Source of the DNA: Brevundimonas nasdae
GTDB lineage: Bacteria > Pseudomonadota > Alphaproteobacteria > Caulobacterales > Caulobacteraceae
NCBI RefSeq assembly: GCF_016654005.1
Contig: NZ_JAEPWN010000001.1
Span: 310,001-374,000, forward strand
Reading direction: 5' to 3'
Length of the DNA stretch: 64,000 bases
Of the stretch, positions 50,122 to 58,317 are shown one piece after another. Within the stretch, counting starts at the first letter, position 1. Each line of letters starts with the position of its first letter. The translations under genes were made by a program, and so were the position numbers. The notes below the pieces were generated by a model. It saw nothing but the letters and a program-made list of their open reading frames with translations. It ran no database searches and had not been told where the DNA came from.

Positions 50122-50456
50122 GCCCCGTCACATGGGCGGCCCTGTCGGGCGCCATTGCGTTGGAAGTGGTGGGGACGACCCTGCTGAACCAGAGCCAGCA
50201 GTTCACCCGGCCGTGGCCGACGGCGGGGATGGCGCTCTGCTACGGGCTGGCGTTTTACCTGTTGTCGATCGCGCTGAAACAGATGCCGGTGGGGATCGCC
50301 TATGCGATCTGGAGCGGGCTGGGCGTGGTGGCGATCTCGGTGATCGGGCTGGTGCTGTTCAAGCAGCGGCTGGACCTGGCCGCCGTCATCGGTCTGACCA
50401 TGATCGTCGGCGGGGTGGTGGTGATCAACCTGTTCTCCAAGGCCGTGTCGCACTGA
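50118..50456 (+). CDS. SMR transporter, EmrE/Qac-like
   Basis: A 112-residue four-helix SMR protein, starting GTG at 50118 (overlap GTGA with tetR). Helix 1 has the essential glutamate in AIALEVVGTTLLNQS; helix 2-3 have FYLLSIALKQMPVGIAYAIW. The EVVGTT context is closer to the EmrE/Qac subtype than to the Gdx gene at 5480, so export of quaternary cations is expected. Control is by TetR rather than by a riboswitch. Confidence 0.9.
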   Translation: MSPVTWAALSGAIALEVVGTTLLNQSQQFTRPWPTAGMALCYGLAFYLLSIALKQMPVGIAYAIWSGLGVVAISVIGLVLFKQRLDLAAVIGLTMIVGGVVVINLFSKAVSH

Positions 50457-50520
50457 TCCTGGGCCGCCGCTGACGAGTGAGGGGGCGACATTGGGTGGAT
50501 CGGCGCGTATGAGGCGCGCC

Positions 50521-50973
50521 ATGCAGCCCTACTGGCAGACCAAGACCCTGGCCGAAATGTCCCCGCGTGAGTGGGAGGACCTGTGCGACGGGTGCGGCCT
50601 GTGCTGCCTGATCCGGTTCGAGGACGAGGACACGGGCGAGGTCGTGCCGACGCGGGTGCACTGCAAGCTGTTCGACCCGCAGGCCTGCAGCTGTTCCGAC
50701 TATGCGAACCGGAACGCCCAGGTGCCCGACTGCATCAAGCTGACGCCGAACAATATCGAGCAGTTGGGGTGGATGCCCAAGTCGTGCGCCTATCGCCGGC
50801 TGCATGAGGGGCGGCCGCTGGCGGCGTGGCATCACCTGATCTCGGGCAGCCGCGAGACGGTGCATACGGCCGGCGTGTCGATCCGCGGGCAGACGATCTC
50901 GGAACTGGCGCTGGCCCAACCGGAAGACGCGCTGGATTTCGAGGCGCCGGAGTGGTCGCTGGAGCGCGGCTGA
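50521..50973 (+). CDS. YcgN-like UPF0260 cysteine-cluster protein
   Basis: A 150-residue cytosolic protein of the YcgN/UPF0260 (YkgJ-type) family. It begins MQPYWQTKTLAEMSPREWE and has the cysteine cluster LCDGCGLCCLIRFED, then more cysteines in HCKLFDPQACSCSDY and VPDCIKLTP, likely binding zinc or an Fe-S cluster. The start at 50521 follows GAGG; two upstream ATGs in frame are possible. Function is unknown. It is the last gene before the GTA cluster. Confidence 0.87.
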   Translation: MQPYWQTKTLAEMSPREWEDLCDGCGLCCLIRFEDEDTGEVVPTRVHCKLFDPQACSCSDYANRNAQVPDCIKLTPNNIEQLGWMPKSCAYRRLHEGRPLAAWHHLISGSRETVHTAGVSIRGQTISELALAQPEDALDFEAPEWSLERG

Positions 50974-51091
50974 CGGGTTTTTCGGGCCAGCGCGCGCAAT
51001 GACGCTGGTCTGAATCCTTAAAGATCATGGACTTGGCGGTTTCTCGAGGCGATCTGCGCGCCTGAGGACGTTGGTGCGCTATGGTTTGTGC

Positions 51092-51502
51092 ATGGCGGGA
51101 AATGGGGAAGAGACGGGGGCCGGGGGCGCAGGCGCCGGGTGGCTGGATCACGTCCGGGAACGACTGACAGCCAAGGTCGAGGAGGCGGTTCAGGCGGTGT
51201 GCGAAACGCCGACCCCGACGACCGTCGCCGAGGCCGAGAAGCTGGCGCGGGCCGCAGGCGTGATCGCGCGGGCGGCCAAGGCGGTGGACGCGCTGAAGTC
51301 CCGCCCCGAACGCAAAACTGAAGAGGATGAGATGGGCGGTGAACACTTCGATCCCGAAGAGGACGAACGACTGCGCGCCGAACTGTGCGCCCACCACGAA
51401 CGCCTCGACCGCATTCTGGAAGAGAAGCGAGCCGAGGCTGCTGAGCGGGCGCGAGCTAAGGCGGGAAATGCGCCGCTGCCAGATCGCCAAACACCAGATT
51501 GA
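51092..51502 (+). CDS. Probable GTA small terminase subunit (gp1-like)
   Basis: A 136-residue, charged, mostly helical protein (AEAEKLARAAGVIARAAKAVDAL, then HFDPEEDERLRAELCAHHERLDRILEEKRAEAAERARAKA). It sits where RcGTA gene 1 lies, directly before and overlapping the large terminase by 35 bases. RcGTA gp1 is a TerS lacking the usual DNA-binding helix-turn-helix, consistent with non-specific packaging; no HTH is visible here either. Assignment rests mainly on position and length. Confidence 0.6.
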   Translation: MAGNGEETGAGGAGAGWLDHVRERLTAKVEEAVQAVCETPTPTTVAEAEKLARAAGVIARAAKAVDALKSRPERKTEEDEMGGEHFDPEEDERLRAELCAHHERLDRILEEKRAEAAERARAKAGNAPLPDRQTPD

Positions 51503-52655
51503 GCCGCAGGACGACGACTGGCGCACCTGGCTGCTGCTGGGCGGGCGCGGGTCGGGCAAGACCTTCGCCGGGGCCGTCTGGATCGACGCCCTGGCGCGGC
51601 AGGAGAAACGCAACTTCGCCCTGATCGCACCGGCGCTGCATGACGTGCGCGAGGTGATGGTGGAGGGGGTGTCGGGGTTGAAAAGCCTGACGCCCGCGGG
51701 CGAGCGGCCGCGCTGGGAGGCGGGGCGGCGCAGGCTGGTGTGGCCCGAGAGCGGATCGGCGGCCTATGCGTTTTCGGCCGAAGACCCCGACAGCCTGCGC
51801 GGGCCGCAGTTCCACTATGCCTGGGCCGACGAGTTCTGCGCCTGGCGGAACCCCGAGGCGGTGCTGGCGAACCTGAGGTTCGGGCTGAGGCTGGGGCAGG
51901 AGCCGCGGCTGACGGTGACGACGACGCCCCGCCCGATCCCGGCGCTGAGAAAGCTGATGGCCGAGGACGGGACGGTGACGGACCGGGCGGGGACGCAGGC
52001 GAACGCGCAGAACCTGTCGCCCGGCTTTCTGGCCCATCTGAAGGCGCTGTACGGCGGAACGCGTCTGGAGGCGCAGGAGCTGGAGGGGCTGGTGGTCGAG
52101 GGCGAGGGCGCCCTGTTCCGCATCGAGGATCTGAAGCGGGCGCGGGGCGCGCGGCCTGCGGAGCTGGACCGGGTGGTGGTGGCGGTCGACCCGTCCGCCA
52201 CGGCGAGCGGCGACGCGTGCGGCATCGTGGTGGCCGCACGGCGCGAGGAACGGGCCTTTGTTCTGGCGGACCGGACGGTGCAGGGCCTGTCGCCGGGCGG
52301 ATGGGCGGGGGCCGTCACGGCGGCGGTCGATTCGTTCGGCGCCCACGAGGTGACGGCGGAGGCCAACCAGGGCGGGGAGATGGTGCGCACGGTTCTGGTG
52401 CAGGCGGGATGTCCGGCGCCGGTGAAACTGGTTCACGCCTCACGCTCCAAGGCGGCGCGGGCCGAGCCGGTGGCCCTGCTGTACGAACAGGGGCGGATGG
52501 TCCACTGCGGGGACTTCCCGGCGCTGGAGGAAGAGATGCTGGGGCTGGGATGCGAAGGCGGAAAATCGCCTGACCGCGCCGACGCCCTGGTGTGGGCGAT
52601 CACGCGGCTGATGTTGCAGGCGCGCAAGGCGGGACCAAGGATGAGGGCGCTTTAG
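51468..52655 (+). CDS. GTA large terminase (gp2)
   Basis: TerL pumps DNA into the capsid and cuts it. The 395-residue protein has the P-loop LLLGGRGSGKTFAGAVW (about 24-40), Walker B-like FHYAWADEFCAW, and an RNase-H-type nuclease with aspartates in VVVAVDPSATASGD and PDRADALVWAI. The start at 51468 follows AAGGCGGG and begins MRRCQIAKHQI; a longer frame to 51327 overlaps gp1 more heavily and has no family match. In GTAs the motor packages random host DNA by the headful. Confidence 0.92.
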   Translation: MRRCQIAKHQIEPQDDDWRTWLLLGGRGSGKTFAGAVWIDALARQEKRNFALIAPALHDVREVMVEGVSGLKSLTPAGERPRWEAGRRRLVWPESGSAAYAFSAEDPDSLRGPQFHYAWADEFCAWRNPEAVLANLRFGLRLGQEPRLTVTTTPRPIPALRKLMAEDGTVTDRAGTQANAQNLSPGFLAHLKALYGGTRLEAQELEGLVVEGEGALFRIEDLKRARGARPAELDRVVVAVDPSATASGDACGIVVAARREERAFVLADRTVQGLSPGGWAGAVTAAVDSFGAHEVTAEANQGGEMVRTVLVQAGCPAPVKLVHASRSKAARAEPVALLYEQGRMVHCGDFPALEEEMLGLGCEGGKSPDRADALVWAITRLMLQARKAGPRMRAL

Positions 52656-52695
52656 CGCTGTCCGCCGTCCAGGATTTTTGACCAGGAGAGACGAT

Positions 52696-52983
52696 ATGCC
52701 GGCCATTCCCGAACGGGACGGATTGCTGAGCCATGGGCGGGACGCGAGCGGCCCGGCCCGACGCGCGGCGACGGTGACGCCCAGTGATGCGTCGGACCTG
52801 CCGAACTACGCCAAGGCGCTGTATGTCGGGGCGGCGGGCAATGTGCGCGTGCTGCCGACGGGGGCGCAGGATGCGGAGGCCGTGACCTTCGCCAACCATC
52901 CGACCGGCTGGCTGCCGGTGCAGGTGCGCCGGGTGCTGGCGACCGGCACCACGGCGGCCCAGATCGTGGCGGTGTTCGATTGA
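52696..52983 (+). CDS. Head-spike base protein (RcGTA Rcc01079/GhsA-like)
   Basis: A 95-residue protein with the pattern DASDLPNYAKALYVGAAGNV, PTGAQDAEAVTFANHPTGWL and VRRVLATGTTAAQIVAVFD, as in the spike-base family of R. capsulatus Rcc01079. That protein attaches spikes to the GTA head and aids capsule binding. AGGAGA lies seven bases before the ATG. The stop overlaps a TTG start (TTGA) of the next gene. In R. capsulatus the spike genes are at a separate locus; here they lie inside the structural cluster. Confidence 0.75.
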   Translation: MPAIPERDGLLSHGRDASGPARRAATVTPSDASDLPNYAKALYVGAAGNVRVLPTGAQDAEAVTFANHPTGWLPVQVRRVLATGTTAAQIVAVFD

Positions 52984-54110
52984 GCCTGCCGGTCAATGCG
53001 CGGACAGCAGCGGCAGGCGGTGCGCTGGCGCCCGCCCGGCCCGTGTTCGACAAGCCCGATCTGCCCCGCTGGTCGGCGGCGGTTCGAGCCATGCTGGCGG
53101 GGCAGAGGGACGCCCGGCTGCTGGTGATCGGCGACAGCGTGGCCCAGGGGTTCGGCGCCGTTTCCGGCGGATGGACGCCGGACGGGCGCGCCGCCGCCTG
53201 GCCCCGGCGGTTGGCGGACCTGATGCAGGCCGGGGGACTGCCTGCGTCGGCGGCGTCGGTGGCGGGGGCCGGTGCGGGTGATCTGGCGACCGGCGGCTAT
53301 GGCGCCTATGACCCGCGCGTCAGTCTGGGCAGCGGTTGGAGCGTCACCACCCTGACCAGTCTGGGGGGCAAGCTGTTTTCGACCCCCGACTGGGGAGCCG
53401 ATGTCTGGAGCTTTCAGCCGGACGGGCCGGTGGACAGGTTCGACGTCTATGCCGTGTGCAACACCCTGCTGGGCGTGATCGCGGTGGAGACGGACGGCGT
53501 GGAGCGCGGGATCATCGACACGATGAAGCCGCCCGCGCTGGAGCGGCATACGATCAGTTTCCCCGAGACGACGGGGCCGATCTCTCTGCGGCGACGGTCA
53601 GGCGGTGGAATCTTCATCGCGGGCGGGGTGGCGTGGAAGTCCGAACTGCGGCGGGTGCAGGTGATCAACGCGGGCTGGGGCGGCTCCAGGGTCGCGGACT
53701 GGACGACGACGGATCAGGTTTACCGCGCCTATGGCGGTCTGCCGACGGTGGGGGCGGACCTGACGGTGATCTGCCTGACCATCAACGACTGGAACAATGC
53801 GACGACGCCCGCCGCCTACAAGACGCAGATGGGCTTGCTGGTCGATCGGGCGTTGCTGAGCGGCGATGTGCTGATGATGACGGGGACGCCGTCGGACCCG
53901 GCGCAGGGCAAGGCGGCCTATCCGGCGCAGCAGGCGATTGCGGCGGCGGCCGTGGAGGTGGCGACGGCGAAGGGGCTGGCGGCGCCGATTGACGGGGCGG
54001 CCCTGTTTGGAGGCGGCTTCGCCCCCGGCCTGATGTTCGACGCCGTCCATCCCAATGCGGCGGGCCAGGCGCGGATCGCGGAGGCCGTAAAGGCGCGGGT
54101 GATGATCTGA
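52980..54110 (+). CDS. SGNH/GDSL esterase, probable GTA head-spike fibre (GhsB position)
   Basis: A 376-residue protein with a full SGNH set: block I VIGDSVAQGFG (nucleophile Ser, about residue 46), block II glycine in INAGWGGSR, block III LTINDWN and block V DAVHPNAAGQ near the end. There is no signal peptide. It is coupled by the TTGA overlap to the spike-base gene, the position of rcc01080 (head-spike fibre) in R. capsulatus. Likely a carbohydrate deacetylase acting on the recipient surface (inference). The non-ATG start may keep its level low. Confidence 0.72.
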   Translation: MSLPVNARTAAAGGALAPARPVFDKPDLPRWSAAVRAMLAGQRDARLLVIGDSVAQGFGAVSGGWTPDGRAAAWPRRLADLMQAGGLPASAASVAGAGAGDLATGGYGAYDPRVSLGSGWSVTTLTSLGGKLFSTPDWGADVWSFQPDGPVDRFDVYAVCNTLLGVIAVETDGVERGIIDTMKPPALERHTISFPETTGPISLRRRSGGGIFIAGGVAWKSELRRVQVINAGWGGSRVADWTTTDQVYRAYGGLPTVGADLTVICLTINDWNNATTPAAYKTQMGLLVDRALLSGDVLMMTGTPSDPAQGKAAYPAQQAIAAAAVEVATAKGLAAPIDGAALFGGGFAPGLMFDAVHPNAAGQARIAEAVKARVMI

Positions 54111-54148
54111 GGTTGAGTCTGGATCGCGTCAGGTGTTAGCCGTGACGC

Positions 54149-55228
54149 ATGGGGGGACGGTACGACAACATCCAGGTGTTGCGCTTCGTGGCGGCGGGTC
54201 TGGTCGTCACGGCCCATTCGGTCGATCTGGCGGTGACGCGGCTGGGGCTGGAGACGGTTCTGGCGGGCGGGGGGCTGGAGAATTTCGGCGCCGTGGGCGT
54301 CGACATCTTCTTCGTCATCAGCGGCTTCATCATTGCGACGACGACGCGCGGCCAGGCGGGACTGGCGGCTGCCGGGGGCTTCCTGTGGCGGCGGTTCCGA
54401 AGGGTGGCGCCGATCTACTGGCTGCTGTCCGTGCCGATCCTGATCGGGATGGCGCGGGGCGGGACGCTGAGCCCCGAGGTGGCGACCGCGACCTTTCTGT
54501 TCTGGCCGTTCAGCGGACTGAGCATGACGTTTCCCGCCCTGGGGCCGGGATGGAGTCTGTGTTTCGAGATGCTGTTCTACGCCGCGTTCGGGTTGGCCAT
54601 CGTCGGCGGACGCCGGGTGGGATGGGCGCTGGTCGGGGCCTATCTGGCGATGATGGCGGCGGGTCTGGTTCTGGCGTCGCCGGTGCTGAGGTTTGTCGGG
54701 GCGCCGATTGTGCTGGAGTTCCTGCTGGGCGTCGGCGTCGCCTTGATCTGGCGGCGGCTGCCCCGACGGGCGGGCGTGTGGGCCGTGGGGCTGGCGCTGG
54801 CGGGGTTCGGACTGGGGCTGGTGTTCGGATACGGCGGCGTCGGCGGCGAGGCGGCGCTGAATGATCCGTGGACCGGCCTGATGCGGGCAGCTGTCTGGGG
54901 CCTGCCCAGCGGCCTGCTGGTGCTGGGTCTGGTGCGGATGGAGCGGATGTATCAGGCGCCGGGGCCGTGGCGGCGGCGCCTGATCTTCATGGGAGACGCC
55001 TCCTACGCCGTCTATCTGGTCCATGTGCTGGTGATCCGGGCGCTGGGGCGGCTGTTCGAGATGGCCGGGGTCAGCGCGCCGGGCGATGCGGTGGTGGTGT
55101 TGACGATCATCGCCAGTCTGGCGGCGGGCGCGGTGGTGCATCTGTGGGTCGAGACGCCGCTGCTGAGGCTGATGAGCGGAAATGCACCTGCGCCGCTTGA
55201 TGCGAGGCTTCGTCGCCCGGTCGCGTAG
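54149..55228 (+). CDS. Acyltransferase family 3 membrane protein (O-acyltransferase)
   Basis: A 359-residue protein of about ten helices of the acyltransferase-3 (OafA/NodX) family. Motifs: IQVLRFVAAGLVVTAHS with the key histidine in helix 1, GVDIFFVISGFII, YWLLSVPIL and GDASYAVYLVHVLVIRAL. These enzymes acetylate LPS O-antigen, capsule or other glycans. It lies 38 bases after the spike esterase, ahead of the portal gene and in the same direction. No GTA I know has it here. A surface-modifying role linked to particle binding is inferred. Confidence 0.88.
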   Translation: MGGRYDNIQVLRFVAAGLVVTAHSVDLAVTRLGLETVLAGGGLENFGAVGVDIFFVISGFIIATTTRGQAGLAAAGGFLWRRFRRVAPIYWLLSVPILIGMARGGTLSPEVATATFLFWPFSGLSMTFPALGPGWSLCFEMLFYAAFGLAIVGGRRVGWALVGAYLAMMAAGLVLASPVLRFVGAPIVLEFLLGVGVALIWRRLPRRAGVWAVGLALAGFGLGLVFGYGGVGGEAALNDPWTGLMRAAVWGLPSGLLVLGLVRMERMYQAPGPWRRRLIFMGDASYAVYLVHVLVIRALGRLFEMAGVSAPGDAVVVLTIIASLAAGAVVHLWVETPLLRLMSGNAPAPLDARLRRPVA

Positions 55229-55248
55229 GAATCTGGGGCGCAGACGAA

Positions 55249-55294
55249 CCCTCATCCGGCCCTGCGGGCCACCTTCTCCCACAGGGGCAAGGGA
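55249..55294. repeat. Interspersed CCCTCA...AGGGA repeat, copy 2
   Basis: CCCTCATCCGGCCCTGCGGG...CACAGGGGCAAGGGA matches the element at 28628-28675 over about 46 bases with scattered changes. It lies between the acyltransferase and the portal gene, and contains GGCCCTGCGGGCC, a strong small hairpin. Confidence 0.6.
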
Positions 55295-55315
55295 CAGGAA
55301 TTTCAGGAGATTTTG

Positions 55316-56488
55316 ATGGTTTCGATCCGATGGCCGTTCGGCCGATCGGCGCAGGCTTCTGCGCCCGAGGTCAAGGAGAGCCGGGCCGGGGCGGTGGTCG
55401 CCTTTTCCAGCGTGGGACGGGCGCGGTGGACGCCCAACGACTACGCCAGCCTGGCGCGCGAAGGCTATCAGAAGAATGCGGTGGCCTATCGCTGCATCCG
55501 CATGATCGCCGAGGCCGCCGCCGCCGCGCCCTTTGTGGTGTTCGTCGGCGGGGTGCGCGACGACAGCCACCCGCTGGCCAGGCTGATGCGTCGGCCCAAC
55601 CCGGAGCAGTCGGGAGCCGAGCTGATGGAGGCGGTCTATGGCGCGCTGCAGGTGTCCGGCAACGCCTATGTCGAGGCGACCGGCGATGCCGACGGCGATG
55701 GGGCGCCGGACGAGTTGTGGGCGCTGCGGTCCGACCGGGTGAAGGTGGTGCCGGGCCGGTCGGGCTGGCCCGAGGCGTGGGACTATTCAGTCGACGGGCG
55801 CGCGGTGCGGATCGCGCGGGCGGCTGACGGATGGGCGCCGGTGATGCATCTGAAGCTGTGGCACCCGCTGGACGACTGGTACGGGCTGTCGCCGCTGGAG
55901 GCGGCGGCGCAGGGTGTGGACGCGCACAATGCGTCGGGCGCCTGGAACAAGGCCATGCTGGACAATGCGGCCCGGCCCAGCGGGGCGCTGGTTTACGGCG
56001 CGCGGGACGGAGAGCGGCTGACCGACAGTCAGTTCGAGGCGCTGAAGGACCAACTTTCAGGTGTCTACTCCGGCGCGGCCAACGCCGGGCGGCCGATCCT
56101 GCTGGAAGGCGGCATGGACTGGAAACCGCTGAGCCTGACGCCCGCCGAGATGGATTTTGTCGCCGGCAAACATGCGGCGGCGCGCGAGATCGCCCTGGCC
56201 TTCGGGGTGCCGCCCCAGCTGCTGGGGGCGCCGGGAGATTCGACCTACGCCAACTATCGCGAGGCCAATGCGGCCTTCTGGCGCCAGACGGTGATCCCGC
56301 TGGTCAGGAAGGCGGCGGGGGCGATGACGGGCTGGCTGGGCGAGCGGTTCCCCGATTGCGATATCCGGGCCGATCTGGACGCCGTGCCCGCGCTGCAGCC
56401 TGAACGCGACGCTCTGTGGGCGCGGCTGGAGGCGGCCAGCTTCCTGACTGAGGACGAGCGGCGCCAGATGGCGGGGCTGGGGCGTTGA
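55316..56488 (+). CDS. GTA portal protein (gp3, HK97 family)
   Basis: The dodecameric portal through which DNA enters and leaves the head. The 390-residue protein matches the HK97-type phage portal family: SLAREGYQKNAVAYRCIRMIAEAAA, RPNPEQSGAELMEAVYGAL, HLKLWHPLDDWYGLSPLEAAA and GVPPQLLGAPGDSTYANYREANAAFWRQ. The start at 55316 is six bases after AGGAGA; a TTG just upstream is less likely. Its TGA overlaps the first heptamer of the repeat at 56487. Confidence 0.94.
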   Translation: MVSIRWPFGRSAQASAPEVKESRAGAVVAFSSVGRARWTPNDYASLAREGYQKNAVAYRCIRMIAEAAAAAPFVVFVGGVRDDSHPLARLMRRPNPEQSGAELMEAVYGALQVSGNAYVEATGDADGDGAPDELWALRSDRVKVVPGRSGWPEAWDYSVDGRAVRIARAADGWAPVMHLKLWHPLDDWYGLSPLEAAAQGVDAHNASGAWNKAMLDNAARPSGALVYGARDGERLTDSQFEALKDQLSGVYSGAANAGRPILLEGGMDWKPLSLTPAEMDFVAGKHAAAREIALAFGVPPQLLGAPGDSTYANYREANAAFWRQTVIPLVRKAAGAMTGWLGERFPDCDIRADLDAVPALQPERDALWARLEAASFLTEDERRQMAGLGR

Positions 56489-56561
56489 GTGACGAGTGAC
56501 GAGTGGTCAGTGGCGAGAAGATGATGGGTGAAGGCGACGCGGTCGCCTCGTCGCGCCACTC
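56487..56561. repeat. Inverted GAGTGRC heptamer array, copy A
   Basis: The left arm is GAGTGAC GAGTGAC GAGTGGT CAGTGGC GAG (56487-56517), a run of seven-base units; the right arm carries CGCGCCACTC (complementary heptamers). It starts on the portal stop codon. With copies at 56842 and 60267 it forms a family of imperfect hairpins between GTA genes. Confidence 0.7.
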
Positions 56562-56588
56562 TTCCTGGCCGCTTCAAGGGAGGCGATA

Positions 56589-56822
56589 ATGACCGAACAT
56601 CACATCCGGCGCGTGCCAACGGCGCTGCTGATAGCGGTGGTTGTGCAGACGGTGGGCGGACTGGTCTGGGCCGGAGGCGCGGCTGCGCGGATTGCGACGC
56701 TGGAGCAGCGGGTCGGGGAGCAGAGGCTGGTCGCCGAGCGGCTGGCGCGGCTGGAGACGCAGGGCGAGGCGACGGCGGCGGCTGTGGAGCGGATCGAGCG
56801 GCGATTGGAGGGCGCGAGATGA
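56589..56822 (+). CDS. Small membrane protein between portal and protease (gp3.5 position)
   Basis: A 77-residue protein with one N-terminal helix (TALLIAVVVQTVGGLVWAGGA) and a charged coiled-coil tail (RIATLEQRVGEQRLVAERLARLETQ). GGGAGGC lies upstream of the ATG. A small gene at this place is common in alphaproteobacterial GTAs (3.5); its role is unknown. Its stop overlaps the protease start (ATGA). Confidence 0.75.
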   Translation: MTEHHIRRVPTALLIAVVVQTVGGLVWAGGAAARIATLEQRVGEQRLVAERLARLETQGEATAAAVERIERRLEGAR

Positions 56823-57334
56823 GCGGCGAGCAGCGAAGGACGAGTGGTGAAGATGAAATCAGAGCGGCGGGAGGAACTGGTCGCCCGTCACTCGCCACGC
56901 GTCACTCGCCACTAAATATCGAAGGCTACGCCTCCCTGTGGGGCGTGGCGGACCTGAACGGGGACGTGGTGCAGGCGGGCGCCTTCGCCGACAGTCTGGC
57001 GCGGACGGGCGCGCAAGGGGTGCGGATGCTGAGCCAGCATGACGCCCGCACGGTCGTCGGGGTGTGGCAGGACATCGTTGAGGACGAACGCGGCCTGTTC
57101 GTGCGCGGACGGATCGAAGACTGGTCCGCCGAGGCCCGCTTCGCCGCCGCCCTTAGCCGGGCAGGCGCAATGGACGGCCTGTCCATCGGCTATCGCACCG
57201 CGCGGTCGCGGCGCCAGGGGCGGCTGCGGGTGCTGAGCGGGGTGGACCTGTGGGAGGTGTCGCTGGTGACGTTTCCGATGCTGCCGGGCGCGCGGTTCAG
57301 GCCTTCCCAGGGGGCGGGGCGGTCAAGGGGGTAA
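56819..57334 (+). CDS. GTA prohead protease (gp4, HK97 family U35)
   Basis: The 171-residue serine protease that trims the capsid precursor during head assembly. The core begins NIEGYASLWGVADLNGDVVQAGAF; the catalytic histidine is in MLSQHDARTVVG and the serine in MDGLSIGYRT. The first 30 or so residues (MSGEQRRTSGEDEIRAAGGT and beyond) are not family-like and are encoded by the heptamer repeat (copy B), so the N-terminus looks remodelled by repeat insertion. The ATG at 56819 is coupled to the small gene before it. Confidence 0.88.
   Translation: MSGEQRRTSGEDEIRAAGGTGRPSLATRHSPLNIEGYASLWGVADLNGDVVQAGAFADSLARTGAQGVRMLSQHDARTVVGVWQDIVEDERGLFVRGRIEDWSAEARFAAALSRAGAMDGLSIGYRTARSRRQGRLRVLSGVDLWEVSLVTFPMLPGARFRPSQGAGRSRG
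56842..56913. repeat. Inverted GAGTGRC heptamer array, copy B (inside the protease gene)
   Basis: The right arm GTCACTC GCCACGC GTCACTC GCCACT (56887-56913) is made of heptamer complements; the left arm has GAGTGGTG from 56842. It is read in frame as protease residues of about 23-32. Confidence 0.65.
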
Positions 57335-57428
57335 GCGTCACTGGCGGCGGCGAGTCCGTCGTTTCGCCCCGCAGTTGGCCGGCGACGACGCGGACGGCGA
57401 CGGGGCGACCGTCATCCGAACGCCTGGG

Positions 57429-57449
57429 ATGAAAGAAAAGACCAAACAT
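57429..57449 (+). other. Capsid-gene start-like sequence after the protease
   Basis: ATGAAAGAAAAGACCAAACA equals the first 17 bases of the capsid gene at 59008 (ATGAAAGAGACCAAACA) apart from one inserted triplet, so it reads MKEKTK against METKQ-like MKETKQ. It lies 95 bases after the protease, where the capsid gene would be expected before the two antisense genes. No family-like reading continues after it. Confidence 0.4.
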
Positions 57450-57512
57450 GTGCGCTCCGGTTGTCCGCCCGACATGGGGCGGTGGTTCTGGATTGCAAGG
57501 CGAAGCGGGCGT

Positions 57513-58310
57513 TCAGCGCGGTTTGAGGGTCTGGAAGACGCCCTGGCGGTCCAACTGATCGGCGAAATTGGCCATCACCGCGCGGCCCTTCTTGCCGTGG
57601 ATGAGGCGCAGTCCCCAGAAGGCGACGATGATGGCGAATATCCAGCCGGTGTGCAGCGTGGCCCTGACGAACAGGACGAAGATCAGGGCGAGGGCGTATG
57701 CGCCCAGATAGACCAGGGCCAGCCGTCCCGCCGCCGAAGTCGACGGGTCCGACAGGCCCGCCAGCATTTCTGCAAAACCAGGGGGTGTGGCGGTGTGGGG
57801 CGCGGGCTCGGAGGCGACGGCGTGCGCCTGGTCCTGAGGCCTTGAGCGAGGCTGGGGTTGGGCCGCGGGCTGGGTTTGGCGTTTCGGTTTGGCGACGGCT
57901 GGTTCCGGCGCGCGTCGGGCGGGGTGGTAAAGGACGGACCGGCCCTGTTCATCCACGATGAAGACATCACCGAAGGGAAAAGTGGCGAAGTCCAGGCCGC
58001 GCGTGTCCTGACTATAGCTTTGGCCGTGCAGGGCCGTCAGCCGCCCTTGCCGCAGTTCGATCTGGAAGCCGACAGGATCAGGCAGGTCGCCGACCATGAC
58101 ATGAACCGTGCCGAACAGGCCGGTGGCGTCGGGATTGTCGGTGCGTCGGTTCGGATCGGCGTTGAACTGGGCGTACAGGCCCGCGCCGGTGTTGCGGCGC
58201 AGACCGACCGAGCCCGAGGCGATCTGGGCCGCCAGATCGGGCACGCTGTCGCCCATCTGCCAGACCATGGCGTCCAGGACGGCGCTTTCGAGGGGCGTCA
58301 GGTGGGCCAT
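57513..58310 (-). CDS. Uncharacterised protein with C-terminal membrane hairpin (antisense in the GTA cluster)
   Basis: A 265-residue protein. The N-terminal 130 residues form a soluble domain (TPLESAVLDAMVWQMGDSVP, GLYAQFNADPNRRTDNPDATG, FATFPFGDVFIVDEQGR), then a Pro/Gln-rich linker, then two hydrophobic helices (LALVYLGAYALALIFVLFVR and TGWIFAIIVAFWGLRLI). I know no family. It is read opposite to the flanking GTA genes and forms a two-gene unit with the gene at 58318. Coding is supported by length and coherent topology. Confidence 0.72.
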   Translation of the reverse strand: MAHLTPLESAVLDAMVWQMGDSVPDLAAQIASGSVGLRRNTGAGLYAQFNADPNRRTDNPDATGLFGTVHVMVGDLPDPVGFQIELRQGRLTALHGQSYSQDTRGLDFATFPFGDVFIVDEQGRSVLYHPARRAPEPAVAKPKRQTQPAAQPQPRSRPQDQAHAVASEPAPHTATPPGFAEMLAGLSDPSTSAAGRLALVYLGAYALALIFVLFVRATLHTGWIFAIIVAFWGLRLIHGKKGRAVMANFADQLDRQGVFQTLKPR

Positions 58311-58317
58311 CACTAGA

